Assembly (NCBI RefSeq): GCF_000735585.1
Contig: NZ_JNNO01000023.1
Location: 231,515 to 295,514 of the forward strand
DNA: 64,000 nucleotides
Reading direction: 5' to 3'
Origin: Devosia sp. LC5
GTDB taxonomy: Bacteria; Pseudomonadota; Alphaproteobacteria; Rhizobiales; Devosiaceae
Below the pieces are notes generated by a model. It searched no databases. It was not told where the DNA came from and saw only the letters and a list, made by a program, of their open reading frames with translations. The position numbers were made by a program, and so were the translations under genes. The number at the start of each line of letters is the position of its first letter. The first letter of the stretch is position 1. Shown in pieces: positions 49,536-58,381 of the stretch.

Positions 49536-50447
49536 TTAGCCGCCGATGGTGGCTTTGCGGGCATCGATAACCGGCTTGTAGAAGTCGGCATTCACCGGCG
49601 TGTATCCCGAGAAGTCGCCGTTCTCGATCGCCCGGAAGCACTCATAGTCTTCAGTCGGCAGGGCGGTGTAGAAGGCGATGATCTTGTCCTTCATCTCCTG
49701 CGGCAGGTCGGTGCGCATGACCAGCGGGCCGTTCGGGATCAGCGGCGACTGCCAGACCTGGGTGACGTCTTCCATGTCGAGCATGCCCTTGCCGACCATC
49801 GAGCGGATATTGCCCGAGGTGTAGCCCTCGGAGAATTCACCCACGCCCGAGGCCCAGGTCACGGCCACGTCGATCTTGCCATCGAGCAGGGCCAGGACGT
49901 TGTTCTCATGGCCGCCGTTGAACGAGGTCTCGAAGAACTCTTCCGGATCGGCGCCGCCGATGGCTTCGGGCAGGGTGACCTTGGGGATCAGGTAGCCCGA
50001 AGTGGAATCGGGGTCGGCCCAGCCCAGCTTCTTGCCTTCGGCCTGCTCGATCGAGGTGATGCCCGAGTCGGCCAGCGCCAGGGCGACCGAATAATAGCCG
50101 GTCGAGCCATCGGTCTGAACGTTGGTCAGGAAGGGCTCGACGGCGTTCGGATCCTGCAGGTAGACGGCGGCAAAGCCCGAAGCGCCAAGGCCCGCCACGT
50201 CCAGCGTGCCGCCCAGCAGGCCCTGGATCACCCCGTCATAGTCCGCGGCCGGGAACAGCTGCACTTCCTTGACGCCGAGAGCGGCCGGCAGCTTGTCGAT
50301 CAGGCACTGGTTGTCGGCCAGGCGGTCGGCCTCGTTCTCGCCTCCGAGCAGACCAATGCGAATCACATCGATTTCCTGGGCGAAGGTGGGGGCGGTAACG
50401 CCGGCAAGGGCAATGCCGGCCAGCAGGGCGGTACGGATCGCGGTCAT
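49536..50447 (-). CDS. phnD: Phosphonate/phosphate ABC transporter substrate-binding protein PhnD
   Basis: A 303-residue periplasmic binding protein. The signal peptide is residues 1-23 (RTALLAGIALAGVTAPTFAQ). The mature part has VIRIGLLGGENEADRLADNQ, KEVQLFPAADYDGVIQGLLG, LDVAGLGASGFAAVY and the later PLIPNGPLVMRTDLPQEMKD, as in PhnD/PhoD. The site AAAGGAG six bases before the ATG is the strongest ribosome site in the operon. No C-P lyase gene (phnG-M) is in the window, so orthophosphate is a plausible substrate. Confidence 0.93.
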   Translation of the reverse strand: MTAIRTALLAGIALAGVTAPTFAQEIDVIRIGLLGGENEADRLADNQCLIDKLPAALGVKEVQLFPAADYDGVIQGLLGGTLDVAGLGASGFAAVYLQDPNAVEPFLTNVQTDGSTGYYSVALALADSGITSIEQAEGKKLGWADPDSTSGYLIPKVTLPEAIGGADPEEFFETSFNGGHENNVLALLDGKIDVAVTWASGVGEFSEGYTSGNIRSMVGKGMLDMEDVTQVWQSPLIPNGPLVMRTDLPQEMKDKIIAFYTALPTEDYECFRAIENGDFSGYTPVNADFYKPVIDARKATIGG

Positions 50448-50512
50448 GGATATCTCCTTTAGTGACGCGAGGTTTATCAGCCGGCCCGCTAGGCGGGACC
50501 GACGTGAAAGGA

Positions 50513-51319
<807 letters not shown>

Positions 51320-51376
51320 GCAGCCCGCCCCGCCAATAAACTGGGGGCACACCTAGGGCCCTCGATTGACGGGACC

Positions 51377-51405
51377 ATGTAAGTTTAGTGAAGGTTGAGT
51401 GACGC
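51377..51405 (-). promoter_or_regulatory. Candidate Pho box upstream of phnC
   Basis: Read on the minus strand, GCGTCAC-TCAA-CCTTCAC-TAAA-CTTACAT gives three 7-mers spaced by 4, the geometry of PhoB half-sites. Two match the CTGTCAC core at 5 of 7 positions; the third is weak. Confidence 0.5.
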
Positions 51406-51409
51406 TGCA

Positions 51410-51448
51410 CAGTATAAAAACAAAAAGCCCCGCCGAGATGCGGGGCTT
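51410..51448 (-). terminator. Rho-independent terminator of the FlbD-like gene
   Basis: A perfect 9-bp stem AAGCCCCGC/GCGGGGCTT (51425-51433 with 51440-51448) is followed on the minus strand by TTTTTGTTTTTAT-type sequence. It insulates phnC from the upstream gene. Confidence 0.85.
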
Positions 51449-51453
51449 CTTTG

Positions 51454-51678
51454 CTAGTGTTCGTGATGCATTGCCGGGGGAATTTCAACACCGGTTTCGG
51501 CATATTCCCTCAACTTGTTCCGCATCGTCCTGATCGAGATGCCCAGGACATTGGCGGCGTGGGTACGGTTTCCTTCTGTCTGCCGCAACGTCGCCAGGAT
51601 CAGATCTCTTTCGACATCTGCTACCGGCAGTCCTACCAGGGCCTCGGTGGCGCTGGCGTCAGGCGCGAAGTCATACAT
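51454..51678 (-). CDS. FlbD-like (Fis-type) small DNA-binding protein
   Basis: A protein of about 74 residues (99 if a TTG at 51753 is used; neither start has a strong ribosome site). VADVERDLILATLRQTEGNR followed by THAANVLGISIRTMRNKLRE is a Fis-type helix-turn-helix almost identical in pattern to the C-terminal DNA-binding domain of FlbD/NtrC regulators. No receiver or AAA+ domain is present. Such orphan proteins are common in Hyphomicrobiales; their targets are unclear. It has its own terminator and is divergent from the GNAT gene. Confidence 0.8.
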   Translation of the reverse strand: MYDFAPDASATEALVGLPVADVERDLILATLRQTEGNRTHAANVLGISIRTMRNKLREYAETGVEIPPAMHHEH

Positions 51679-51873
51679 TTGGTTATCGCTTTCTGAGCCC
51701 CCAAATCCAAGCCACTCAGAATGCTGTAAGGGTGCCCCCTTATGGTTAACCAAAGATTAATTTCAGACCGCTTTTGCCGGGTGGCCCGGAGCGACCTCCT
51801 CGCTGGCGCGCCGATTTACTCGCCGCGCCGCATCACCTAGGCTCGCCCGCCAAGCACCAGCCCAGAGACCACA

Positions 51874-52467
51874 ATGCCGATCCATATCCGGCCCGCCCGC
51901 CCGGCCGACCGCGCCGATCTCTTCCGCATCTGCCTGCTCACCGCCGATTCCGGCACCGATGCCAGCGCCCTGTTTTCCGATCCGGATTATCCGGGTCTGG
52001 TCTGGTCTGTGCCCTATCTCGACTTCGAGCCAGCCCATGCCTTCGTTGCCGACGATGGCGGCGAAGTGGTCGGCTACATCGTCGGCACGCCCGATACCAA
52101 CGCCTTCGAGGCCAGACTGGACCGCCAATGGTGGCCCCGATTGGCCCGGCTTTATGCCGGCCGCGCCGCCACCGCCCCGTTCGATGCCAAGGTGCTCGAC
52201 CGCATCGCCAGCCCCGTCCATAGCCATGCCGGCGTCGTCGCCAGCCACCCTGCGCATCTGCATATTAACCTCTTGCCGTCCGCCCAGTCCGGCGGCTGGG
52301 GCCGCAAGCTGATCGAAACCGAACTGGCCTCCCTGCGCGAAGCCGGCGCCAAGGCCGTCCATCTGGGCGTCAGCCCCACCAATGCCCGCGCCATCGGCTT
52401 TTATCACCATCTCGGCTTTGTCGAGATCGAGCGCAGCCAGGGCCTGCATCTCGGCAAGGCCCTCTAG
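51874..52467 (+). CDS. GNAT-family N-acetyltransferase
   Basis: A 197-residue acetyl-CoA-dependent acetyltransferase. The N-terminal HIRPARPADRADLFRICLLT is a GNAT start. The acetyl-CoA loop reads LPSAQSGGWGRKLIETELAS (a degenerate QxxGxG/A), followed by HLGVSPTNARAIGFYHHLGF. An insertion around residues 85-125 is typical of the group. The acceptor substrate is unknown. From 52468 to 52712 (245 bases) I see no gene; it should carry the pseudoazurin promoter. Confidence 0.9.
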   Translation: MPIHIRPARPADRADLFRICLLTADSGTDASALFSDPDYPGLVWSVPYLDFEPAHAFVADDGGEVVGYIVGTPDTNAFEARLDRQWWPRLARLYAGRAATAPFDAKVLDRIASPVHSHAGVVASHPAHLHINLLPSAQSGGWGRKLIETELASLREAGAKAVHLGVSPTNARAIGFYHHLGFVEIERSQGLHLGKAL

Positions 52468-52712
52468 CCTCCGCAAGCTGAAGGAACCGCCCGCGCTGCG
52501 GGTCGTTTACCGGGCAGCTGTTTAGCGGGCCATATTGATCGGCCAGTGCCGGCATCCTATCGTGGCTTTGGAGGCAGCTGAAATCGGAGGGGCGCGACAC
52601 TTGCGTTACTGGCGCTCGACCAAGCCGTGTCCTATGGGTTTGCGCGCCGATGTATTTGCTGCACCGGCTCCGCACGACATTGCGCCTCAGGCGCCAGGAA
52701 GGAGTATTCAAC

Positions 52713-53156
52713 GTGAAGATTTTCGGTATCCTCGCCTTCGCGGTCGCTACCGCTGTCTCGACCATGTCGCTCTCCGCGGCCGAGTTCGAAGTGCAAATGC
52801 TCAACAAGGACGCAGCCGGCAACACCATGGTGTTCGAGCCCGCCTTCCTGCAGATCGCCCCCGGCGACACCGTCACCTTCGTCCCCACCGACAAGGGCCA
52901 CAATGCCGAAACCATCAAGGGCATGTTCCCTGAAGGCGGCAATGAATTCAAAGGCAAGATCAACGAACAGTTCAGCGTCACCTTCGACGTTGCCGGCGCC
53001 TATGGCTATAAATGCGCTCCGCACCTTGCCATGGGCATGGTCGGTTTGATCGTCGTCGGCGAAGATCCGGCGAACCTGGCGGATTTGCAGGCAGCCCGCG
53101 TACCGCCCAGGGCCAAGGCCAAATTCGACGAATTCGTCGCCCAGATCGGCCAGTAG
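52713..53156 (+). CDS. Pseudoazurin (type-1 copper protein)
   Basis: A 147-residue periplasmic blue copper electron carrier. The GTG at 52713 is preferred because AAGGAG lies 8 bases upstream and a signal peptide follows ([20 protein letters not shown], cleavage before AEFEV). Copper ligands are His in [11 protein letters not shown], and Cys, His and Met in [15 protein letters not shown]. Pseudoazurin usually feeds NirK or NosZ in denitrification, but no such gene is in this window. The gap after it (53157-53283) contains a possible large hairpin (53183-53189 with 53213-53219). Confidence 0.93.
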   Translation: MKIFGILAFAVATAVSTMSLSAAEFEVQMLNKDAAGNTMVFEPAFLQIAPGDTVTFVPTDKGHNAETIKGMFPEGGNEFKGKINEQFSVTFDVAGAYGYKCAPHLAMGMVGLIVVGEDPANLADLQAARVPPRAKAKFDEFVAQIGQ

Positions 53157-53283
53157 CCATCCATCTCAACGACATCATGTCGGGCCGGGAGCGAGAACAC
53201 TATTTTCGCGCACCCGGCCGGAGTGTATTTGAGGCCTTGAAAGCGTGTTCCGCGCCCCCCGCCGCACGCCAAGGTGGCCATTC

Positions 53284-54036
53284 ATGAAAATCGCAGTCTA
53301 TCGCCTGCTCTTTCTCGCCGCCCTCATTGGCCTGTGGTGGCTGGCCTCGACCCAGGTGGCGCGCAATCTCGTCCCCTCCCCGCTCGCCACCCTCCAAGCC
53401 GCCCAACGCCTCATCGCCGAAGGCCGGCTGGGCACCGCCCTGTTCGACAGCCTCTCGATTTATCTCGGCGGCTATACCGTCGCCATCTTCCTCGGCGTGC
53501 CGCTTGGCCTGCTGATGGGCACCATCCGCCCGCTGGGCAAGACGCTCGAAATCTTCGTCTACGCCCTCTCGGCCACGCCCCGCGTCGCCTTCATTCCGCT
53601 GATCATCGTCTTTCTCGGCCTGGGCCCCCAGGCCAAAATCCTCATAATCTTCCTGGGCGCCGTTATGCCCATCCTGATCAATACCTATGCCGGCGCGCTC
53701 AATTCCGATCAGGACCTCGTCGAAATGGCCCGCTCCGTCGGTGCCAAACGCCAGCGCATCTTCACCCAGATCGTACTGCCGGGCGCCGTGCCCTTCATCA
53801 TCGTTGGCCTGCGCGTAGGCGCCACCATCGGGCTGATCAACACCGTCGTCGCCGAACTCTATACCGCGGTCAAAGGCCTGGGCGGGTTGCTCGCCATTTA
53901 TGGCAACACCTTCCGCATGGCCGAATATTTCGTCGTCGTGCTGACCCTGGCCCTTGTCGGCGTCGTCGTGACCGAGGCGCTGCGTTTTGTTGAAATTCGG
54001 CTGGGACGCTGGCGCCGAAGTGAAGTAATCGTCTGA
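53284..54036 (+). CDS. NitT/TauT-type ABC transporter permease
   Basis: A 250-residue inner-membrane permease of the SsuC/TauC/NrtB class with five or six helices. AVYRLLFLAALIGLWWLAST is the first; the EAA-like coupling loop is DLVEMARSVGAKRQRIFTQI, followed by VGLRVGATIGLINTVVAELY. AGGTGG precedes the ATG at 53284. It is the first gene of a three-gene transporter; the order permease-binding protein-ATPase differs from the other importers here. Confidence 0.9.
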   Translation: MKIAVYRLLFLAALIGLWWLASTQVARNLVPSPLATLQAAQRLIAEGRLGTALFDSLSIYLGGYTVAIFLGVPLGLLMGTIRPLGKTLEIFVYALSATPRVAFIPLIIVFLGLGPQAKILIIFLGAVMPILINTYAGALNSDQDLVEMARSVGAKRQRIFTQIVLPGAVPFIIVGLRVGATIGLINTVVAELYTAVKGLGGLLAIYGNTFRMAEYFVVVLTLALVGVVVTEALRFVEIRLGRWRRSEVIV

Positions 54037-54068
54037 CAAGAATTTTTGCGCGTCCAGGAGTCATCCCC

Positions 54069-55082
54069 GTGAACCTCAAACTGCTCGGCGGCCTCGCTGC
54101 TGCCTTCCTGCTGTCCACCCTGGCCGCCCAGGCCCAGCCCTTCCGCCTCATCGTCACGGATCTGGAAACCCCGCTCGTGCCCAATTCGGTGATGGATCTG
54201 GCCCTGCAGGAAGGCTATTTCGAGCGCGAAGGCGTCGAGGTCGAACTGGTCCGCGTGCAGCAGACCCCCTCCGCTCTGGCCGCGCTCCAGGCCGGTGAAG
54301 GCGAAATGGCCAATATCGGCACCGATGCGCTATTGCTGCTGGTGGCCGGTGGCGCCACCGATCTGCGCGCCGTAGTCTCGCCCAACAAGTCCCTGCCCTT
54401 CCTGATCGCCGCCAAGGATTCCATCGCCACCCCTGCCGATCTCGCCGGCAAGAGCTTCGGCATCGGCCGCCCCGGCAGCCTCGATCAATCCCTCAGCACC
54501 CGTGTGCTGCAAGCCGCCGATGTCGATACCAATACGCTCGAATTCGTCGCCCTGGGCCAGCCCAATGTCCGCGCGCAGGCGCTGGTCGCCGGCCAGGTCG
54601 ATGCCACCACCATGTCGATCGGCACCTGGAGCGCCATGGCCGATACGACCGGCCTGCATGTCCTGATCGATCAGGATGCCTATTATGCAGCCGCCCCCGT
54701 GGTCAGCAAGGTCAACATCGTCACCCAGAAAGTGCTCGATGAACGCGCCGAAGACATCAAGAAGGTGATCACCGCCCTGATCAAAGCCTCGCGCGATTTT
54801 GCCGCCGATCCCGCCGCCTGGGCCACTGCCATGCACAAGGCCCGTCCCGATATCGACCTCGCAACCCTGCAGTCCCTCGGCACCAGCTTCGCCAAAAGCT
54901 GGAGCGTCAATGGCGGGCTCAACAAGGACGAGCTCACCTACACCACGACTTCCCTCTACCAGGGCGAAGACTTCGCCAATCTGCGCAAGGTGGAACTGGC
55001 CGAATGGACCGACTTCTCCATTCTCGACGCGGTCCTTGCCGAACTCGGCCCCGACGCCACCATGGATAACATAACGCGATGA
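54069..55082 (+). CDS. NitT/TauT-type ABC transporter substrate-binding protein (NMT1/SsuA-like)
   Basis: A 337-residue periplasmic binding protein. It begins with GTG, AGGAG lying 7 bases upstream, and a signal peptide (LGGLAAAFLLSTLAAQAQ). The body has DLALQEGYFEREGVEVELVR, ALAALQAGEGEMANIGTDAL, LAGKSFGIGRPGSLDQSLST and ALVAGQVDATTMSIGTWSAM, the pattern of sulfonate, taurine, nitrate or thiamine-precursor binding proteins. The ligand is unknown. It overlaps the ATPase gene by ATGA and has no hairpin after it, unlike the other binding-protein genes of the window. Confidence 0.88.
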   Translation: MNLKLLGGLAAAFLLSTLAAQAQPFRLIVTDLETPLVPNSVMDLALQEGYFEREGVEVELVRVQQTPSALAALQAGEGEMANIGTDALLLLVAGGATDLRAVVSPNKSLPFLIAAKDSIATPADLAGKSFGIGRPGSLDQSLSTRVLQAADVDTNTLEFVALGQPNVRAQALVAGQVDATTMSIGTWSAMADTTGLHVLIDQDAYYAAAPVVSKVNIVTQKVLDERAEDIKKVITALIKASRDFAADPAAWATAMHKARPDIDLATLQSLGTSFAKSWSVNGGLNKDELTYTTTSLYQGEDFANLRKVELAEWTDFSILDAVLAELGPDATMDNITR

Positions 55083-55945
55083 TCGGCGACGCCCCCCAGC
55101 ATACCGGCTTGGCCGATAGCGAGGCCCCCGCGCCGCGCATCCTGCTGCGGGGCGTCTCCAAGACTTTCGGCAACCAGAACAATGGCGGCGGCACGCTCGC
55201 CCTCGCCAATGTCGATCTCACCGTGCGCGACGGCGCCTTCGTCTCCCTGCTCGGCCCCTCCGGCTGCGGCAAGACCACCATATTGCGCATGGTCAACGGT
55301 CTCATCGCCCCTGATGCCGGCACCATCACCGTCTCCGGCCAGGCGCCCCGACCCGGCCCCGATATGGGCTTCGTGTTCCAGTCCTTCCGGCTCATTCCCT
55401 GGTCGAGCGTGCGCGGCAATGTCGAATTCGCGCTGGTCGAAACCATTCCGGGCAAGGCCGAGCGCCGCGCTCGCGCCGATCGCTATATCGAGCTGGTCGG
55501 CCTTAGCCGCTTTGCCGATGCCTATCCCAGCGAACTCTCCGGCGGCATGAAGCAGCGTGTCGCCCTCGCCCGTGCCCTGGCCTCCGAACCCGCCATTCTG
55601 CTGCTCGACGAACCTTTTGCCAGCATCGATGCCCAAACCCGCGAATTGATGCAGATCGAGCTGATGCGCCTCTGGACCCTGCGCAAATCGGTGGCCCTCT
55701 TCGTTACCCACAGCGTGGACGAAGCCATCCTGCTGTCCGACCAGATCGTGCTGATGGGCCCCCGTCCCGGCCGCGTCCTCGAAGTCATCGATGTCGGCCT
55801 CAACCGTCCGCGCTGGACCTATGATGTCCGTGCCGAACCCCGCTTCATCGAACTGCGCAGCTATTTGTGGGACCGCATCCGCACCCTCGTGCTGACCGAC
55901 CCGCAATCCGACTTCTACGGCCGCGACCTCAGCGCGAACATCTAG
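55079..55945 (+). CDS. NitT/TauT-type ABC transporter ATP-binding protein
   Basis: A 288-residue ATPase. Walker A is GPSGCGKTT, the Q-loop MGFVFQSFRLIPWSSVRGNV, signature LSGGMKQRVALARAL, Walker B ILLLDEPFASIDAQTRELMQ, and H-loop VTHSVDEAILLSDQIVLMGP. This is the SsuB/TauB/NrtD pattern. It has about 20 extra residues at the N-terminus and ends FYGRDLSANI. Confidence 0.93.
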   Translation: MIGDAPQHTGLADSEAPAPRILLRGVSKTFGNQNNGGGTLALANVDLTVRDGAFVSLLGPSGCGKTTILRMVNGLIAPDAGTITVSGQAPRPGPDMGFVFQSFRLIPWSSVRGNVEFALVETIPGKAERRARADRYIELVGLSRFADAYPSELSGGMKQRVALARALASEPAILLLDEPFASIDAQTRELMQIELMRLWTLRKSVALFVTHSVDEAILLSDQIVLMGPRPGRVLEVIDVGLNRPRWTYDVRAEPRFIELRSYLWDRIRTLVLTDPQSDFYGRDLSANI

Positions 55946-55970
55946 CGCCCAGCGTGCGCAATGCGCTATC

Positions 55971-55987
55971 TGTTCGCCAGCCGAACA
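55971..55987. promoter_or_regulatory. IclR/PcaU-like operator palindrome
   Basis: TGTTCG-CCAGC-CGAACA is a perfect 6-bp dyad with 5-base spacer, 13 bases before the IclR-type gene. PcaU/PobR regulators bind sites beginning TGTTCG. It suggests autoregulation. Confidence 0.55.
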
Positions 55988-56000
55988 AGAGGAGCCGGCC

Positions 56001-56756
56001 ATGCGCGAGGGCGATATCATCAACGGCCTGGTCAAGGGTCTCGCCGTCATCGAGTGTTTCGACGAAGGCCATGCCAGCCAGTCGATCACCGACGTCGCCA
56101 ATCGCACCGGCCTCGAACGCGCCACCGCCCGCCGGTGCCTCTTGACCCTCACCAGTCTTGGCTATGCCAGCTATGATGGCAAATTCTTCCGTCTCACCCC
56201 GCGCGTGCTCAATCTGGGTCATTCCTATCTGGCCGCCACGCCGCTCCCCCGCCTCATCCAGCCTTTCCTCGAAGAGCTCTCCACCGCTACCGGCGAAAGC
56301 ACATCCGCCGCCATGCTGGAAGGCACCGACATCCTCTACATTGCCCGCGCCTCCATCCGCCGGGTGATGTCGATCAATCTGGCACCCGGTGCGCGGCTGC
56401 CGGCCTATTGCACCTCGATGGGCCGCGTCCTGCTCAGCGCCTTGCCGTCCACCAAGGCCAAAGCCGTGCTCGATCAGTCCGAGCTCATCGCCTACACGGC
56501 CAGGACCAAGGCCGATCTGCCCACCATCACCACCGAATTGGCCGTCGTCGCCGCGCAGGGCTTCGCCGTGATCGATGAGGAACTGGAGTTGGGCCTCTGC
56601 TCCATCGCCGTGCCCATTTTCAACGCCCAGGGCCAAACCGTCGCCGCCCTTAATATCGGCGCCCAAACCGCCCGCGCCTCCACCTCCCATATGATCGCCA
56701 ATTTCCTGCCCCTCATGCGCAAGGTCCAGGCCGAGGTACGGCCGCTGCTGCGGTAG
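56001..56756 (+). CDS. IclR-family regulator (PcaU/PcaR-like)
   Basis: A 251-residue regulator. The N-terminal winged helix is SQSITDVANRTGLERATARR and CLLTLTSLGYASYDGKFFRL; the C-terminal IclR ligand domain has ESTSAAMLEGTDILYIARAS, PGARLPAYCTSMGRVLLSAL and DEELELGLCSIAVPIFNAQG. The TPRVLNLGHSYLA element and overall match are closest to the PcaU/PcaR/PobR branch that senses aromatic acids, though no aromatic genes are present here. GAGGAG is 6 bases before the ATG. It may control the adjacent NitT/TauT transporter. Confidence 0.9.
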   Translation: MREGDIINGLVKGLAVIECFDEGHASQSITDVANRTGLERATARRCLLTLTSLGYASYDGKFFRLTPRVLNLGHSYLAATPLPRLIQPFLEELSTATGESTSAAMLEGTDILYIARASIRRVMSINLAPGARLPAYCTSMGRVLLSALPSTKAKAVLDQSELIAYTARTKADLPTITTELAVVAAQGFAVIDEELELGLCSIAVPIFNAQGQTVAALNIGAQTARASTSHMIANFLPLMRKVQAEVRPLLR

Positions 56757-56764
56757 GCCGGAAA

Positions 56765-56899
56765 GACCCCTCACCCGCCCCGGGCACCTTCTCCCGCAAG
56801 GGGAGAAGGAAGGCACAGCGGCCCGCTAGCCACAGAGCCCCCCTCGCCCCTAGAGGGAGAGGGGGGATCGGCCGACAGGCCGAGACGAGTGAGGGGTCA
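56765..56899. repeat. Intergenic inverted repeat, family R2, copy 2
   Basis: CCCCTCACCCG...CTTCTCCCGCAAGGGGAGAAG on the left and CCCTCGCCCCTAGAGGGAGAGG...GAGTGAGGGG on the right form a nested dyad just after the IclR gene. The remaining sequence to the pst promoter (56900-57243) carries only the Pho-type repeats described. Confidence 0.7.
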
Positions 56900-57027
56900 G
56901 GAGCCATCAGCATCCCCTGCCCCCTGAGACAATCCACACTCCCAAACCTTACTCAGACTGTCACAAATCCTCCCTAGGATACCCCGTACCGCCACCCGCC
57001 GCCGCCCGGCGGACTCACCAGGCCGCC

Positions 57028-57045
57028 GTCACAAAATACCGTCAC
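57028..57045 (+). promoter_or_regulatory. Paired GTCAC motifs upstream of pstS
   Basis: GTCAC occurs at 57028-57032 and 57041-57045, spaced by 13 rather than 11 bases. These could be a secondary PhoB region, less convincing than the box at 57104. A further lone CTGTCAC is at 56958-56964. Confidence 0.35.
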
Positions 57046-57103
57046 ACGGCACCATCCCGGCGGAGTCAAAATCTGCAAAATTCTTTTCTTTCATACACTT
57101 ACA

Positions 57104-57121
57104 TTGTCACAAACCAGTCAT
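57104..57121 (+). promoter_or_regulatory. Pho box upstream of pstS
   Basis: TTGTCAC-AAAC-CAGTCAT is a good match to the PhoB box (CTGTCAT repeats at 11-base spacing, AT-rich between). It lies about 120 bases before the pstS ATG. Confidence 0.75.
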
Positions 57122-57243
57122 CGAACCGAAATAAAACTGTTGCGAAGCGCCCATATGGTCGGCGGCGTCAGAGGGTGGCACCAGCAACAATTGCTGGATT
57201 GGCTAGCCAGGTTTGAAATCGAATTCGTAAAAGGGAAATCCCC

Positions 57244-58272
57244 ATGAAAACCGCACTTTACGCCAGTGCTGCAGTGGTCGCGCTCGCCGCGTTTGGCACC
57301 ACTGCCGCCGTCGCCCAGTCGCGCGACACCATCCAGATCGCCGGCTCGTCCACCGTGCTGCCCTTCTCCTCGATCGTCGCTGAAGAATTCGGCAATGCCT
57401 TTCCCGATTACAATGTTCCCAACGTTGCCGGCGGCGGCTCGGGTGGCGGCAAGCGTCAGCTCTGCGAAGGCGTTGGCGAAGCCACTCTCGACATCGGCAA
57501 TTCCTCGAGCAAGATGAGCGCCAGCGAGCTGGAAAACTGCCATGCCAATGGCGTGACCGACGTGCGTGAAGTCGTGTTCGGCTATGACGGCATCGTGTTT
57601 GCCACCGGTATCGATCAGGGCGACTTTGCCCTTGAGCCCGTGCATCTCTACAAGGCCATTGCCGCCCAGGTCCCGGTCGACGGCGAAATGGTTGCCAATC
57701 CCTACACCAACTGGTCCGAGATCGACCCCTCGCTGCCTGACCAGGCCATCTTCGTCGCCATCCCGGGCACCAATCACGGTACCCGCGAAGTCTTCGACAT
57801 CCGCGTCCTGGAAGCTGGCTGTGAAGCCGCTGGCCTGCCGGAAATGGAAGAAGATGCCATGGAAGCCGCTTGCCTGACCCCGCGTCAGGACGTGGTTGTG
57901 GAAATCGCTGGCGATTACACCGAGACCCTGGCGCGCCTGCAGTCCAACCCGGAAGCCATCGGCGTGTTCGGCCTGTCCTTCTACGACCAGAACCGTGACA
58001 CCCTCAAGGTTGCTACCGTTTCGGGCGTCGAGCCGACCCTGGAAACCATCGCTGAAGGCGAATACCCCGTCTCGCGTCCCCTCCAGTTCTACGTCAAGGG
58101 TGCCCATATCGGCGTGATCCCTGGCCTGGAAGACTATGTCGCCTTCTTCCTGTCCGAGCAGATGGCCGGTGCCGGTGGCACCCTGGAAGCTGCCGGTCTG
58201 GTTCCGGCCTCCAGCGAGTTCCTCGCGGCCCAGCTCGAAGCCTTTACCAGCGCCGTTCAGTACCAGCCGTAA
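57244..58272 (+). CDS. pstS: Phosphate ABC transporter substrate-binding protein PstS
   Basis: A 342-residue periplasmic phosphate-binding protein. The signal peptide covers residues 1-24 (LYASAAVVALAAFGTTAAVA). The phosphate loops are IQIAGSSTVLPFSSIVAEEF near the mature start and IPGTNHGTREVFDI in the middle. GGSGGGKRQLCEGVGEATLD is also typical of the alphaproteobacterial PstS type. It is the first gene of pstSCAB-phoU-phoB, preceded by Pho boxes and followed by a perfect 12-bp hairpin. Confidence 0.96.
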   Translation: MKTALYASAAVVALAAFGTTAAVAQSRDTIQIAGSSTVLPFSSIVAEEFGNAFPDYNVPNVAGGGSGGGKRQLCEGVGEATLDIGNSSSKMSASELENCHANGVTDVREVVFGYDGIVFATGIDQGDFALEPVHLYKAIAAQVPVDGEMVANPYTNWSEIDPSLPDQAIFVAIPGTNHGTREVFDIRVLEAGCEAAGLPEMEEDAMEAACLTPRQDVVVEIAGDYTETLARLQSNPEAIGVFGLSFYDQNRDTLKVATVSGVEPTLETIAEGEYPVSRPLQFYVKGAHIGVIPGLEDYVAFFLSEQMAGAGGTLEAAGLVPASSEFLAAQLEAFTSAVQYQP

Positions 58273-58291
58273 TCGTCGGTTGCACGACCTT

Positions 58292-58318
58292 GGGGATCCC
58301 GGCCGCGCCGGGATCCCC
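58292..58318 (+). other. Intercistronic hairpin pstS-pstC
   Basis: A perfect 12-bp stem with 3-base loop (arms 58292-58303, 58307-58318) begins 19 bases after the pstS stop. It is followed by TCCTGAATTC, not a T-run. Confidence 0.75.
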
Positions 58319-58381
58319 TCCTGAATTCACAGTCCGCGCGGGATCCACAGGCCCCGTGTCACCAAGAAGGACCAGTTCGCC

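Noticed and set aside
52468..52712. FNR-type box in front of pseudoazurin
   Set aside because: Only a TTGAT half-site is visible; the second half is not present at the right distance.
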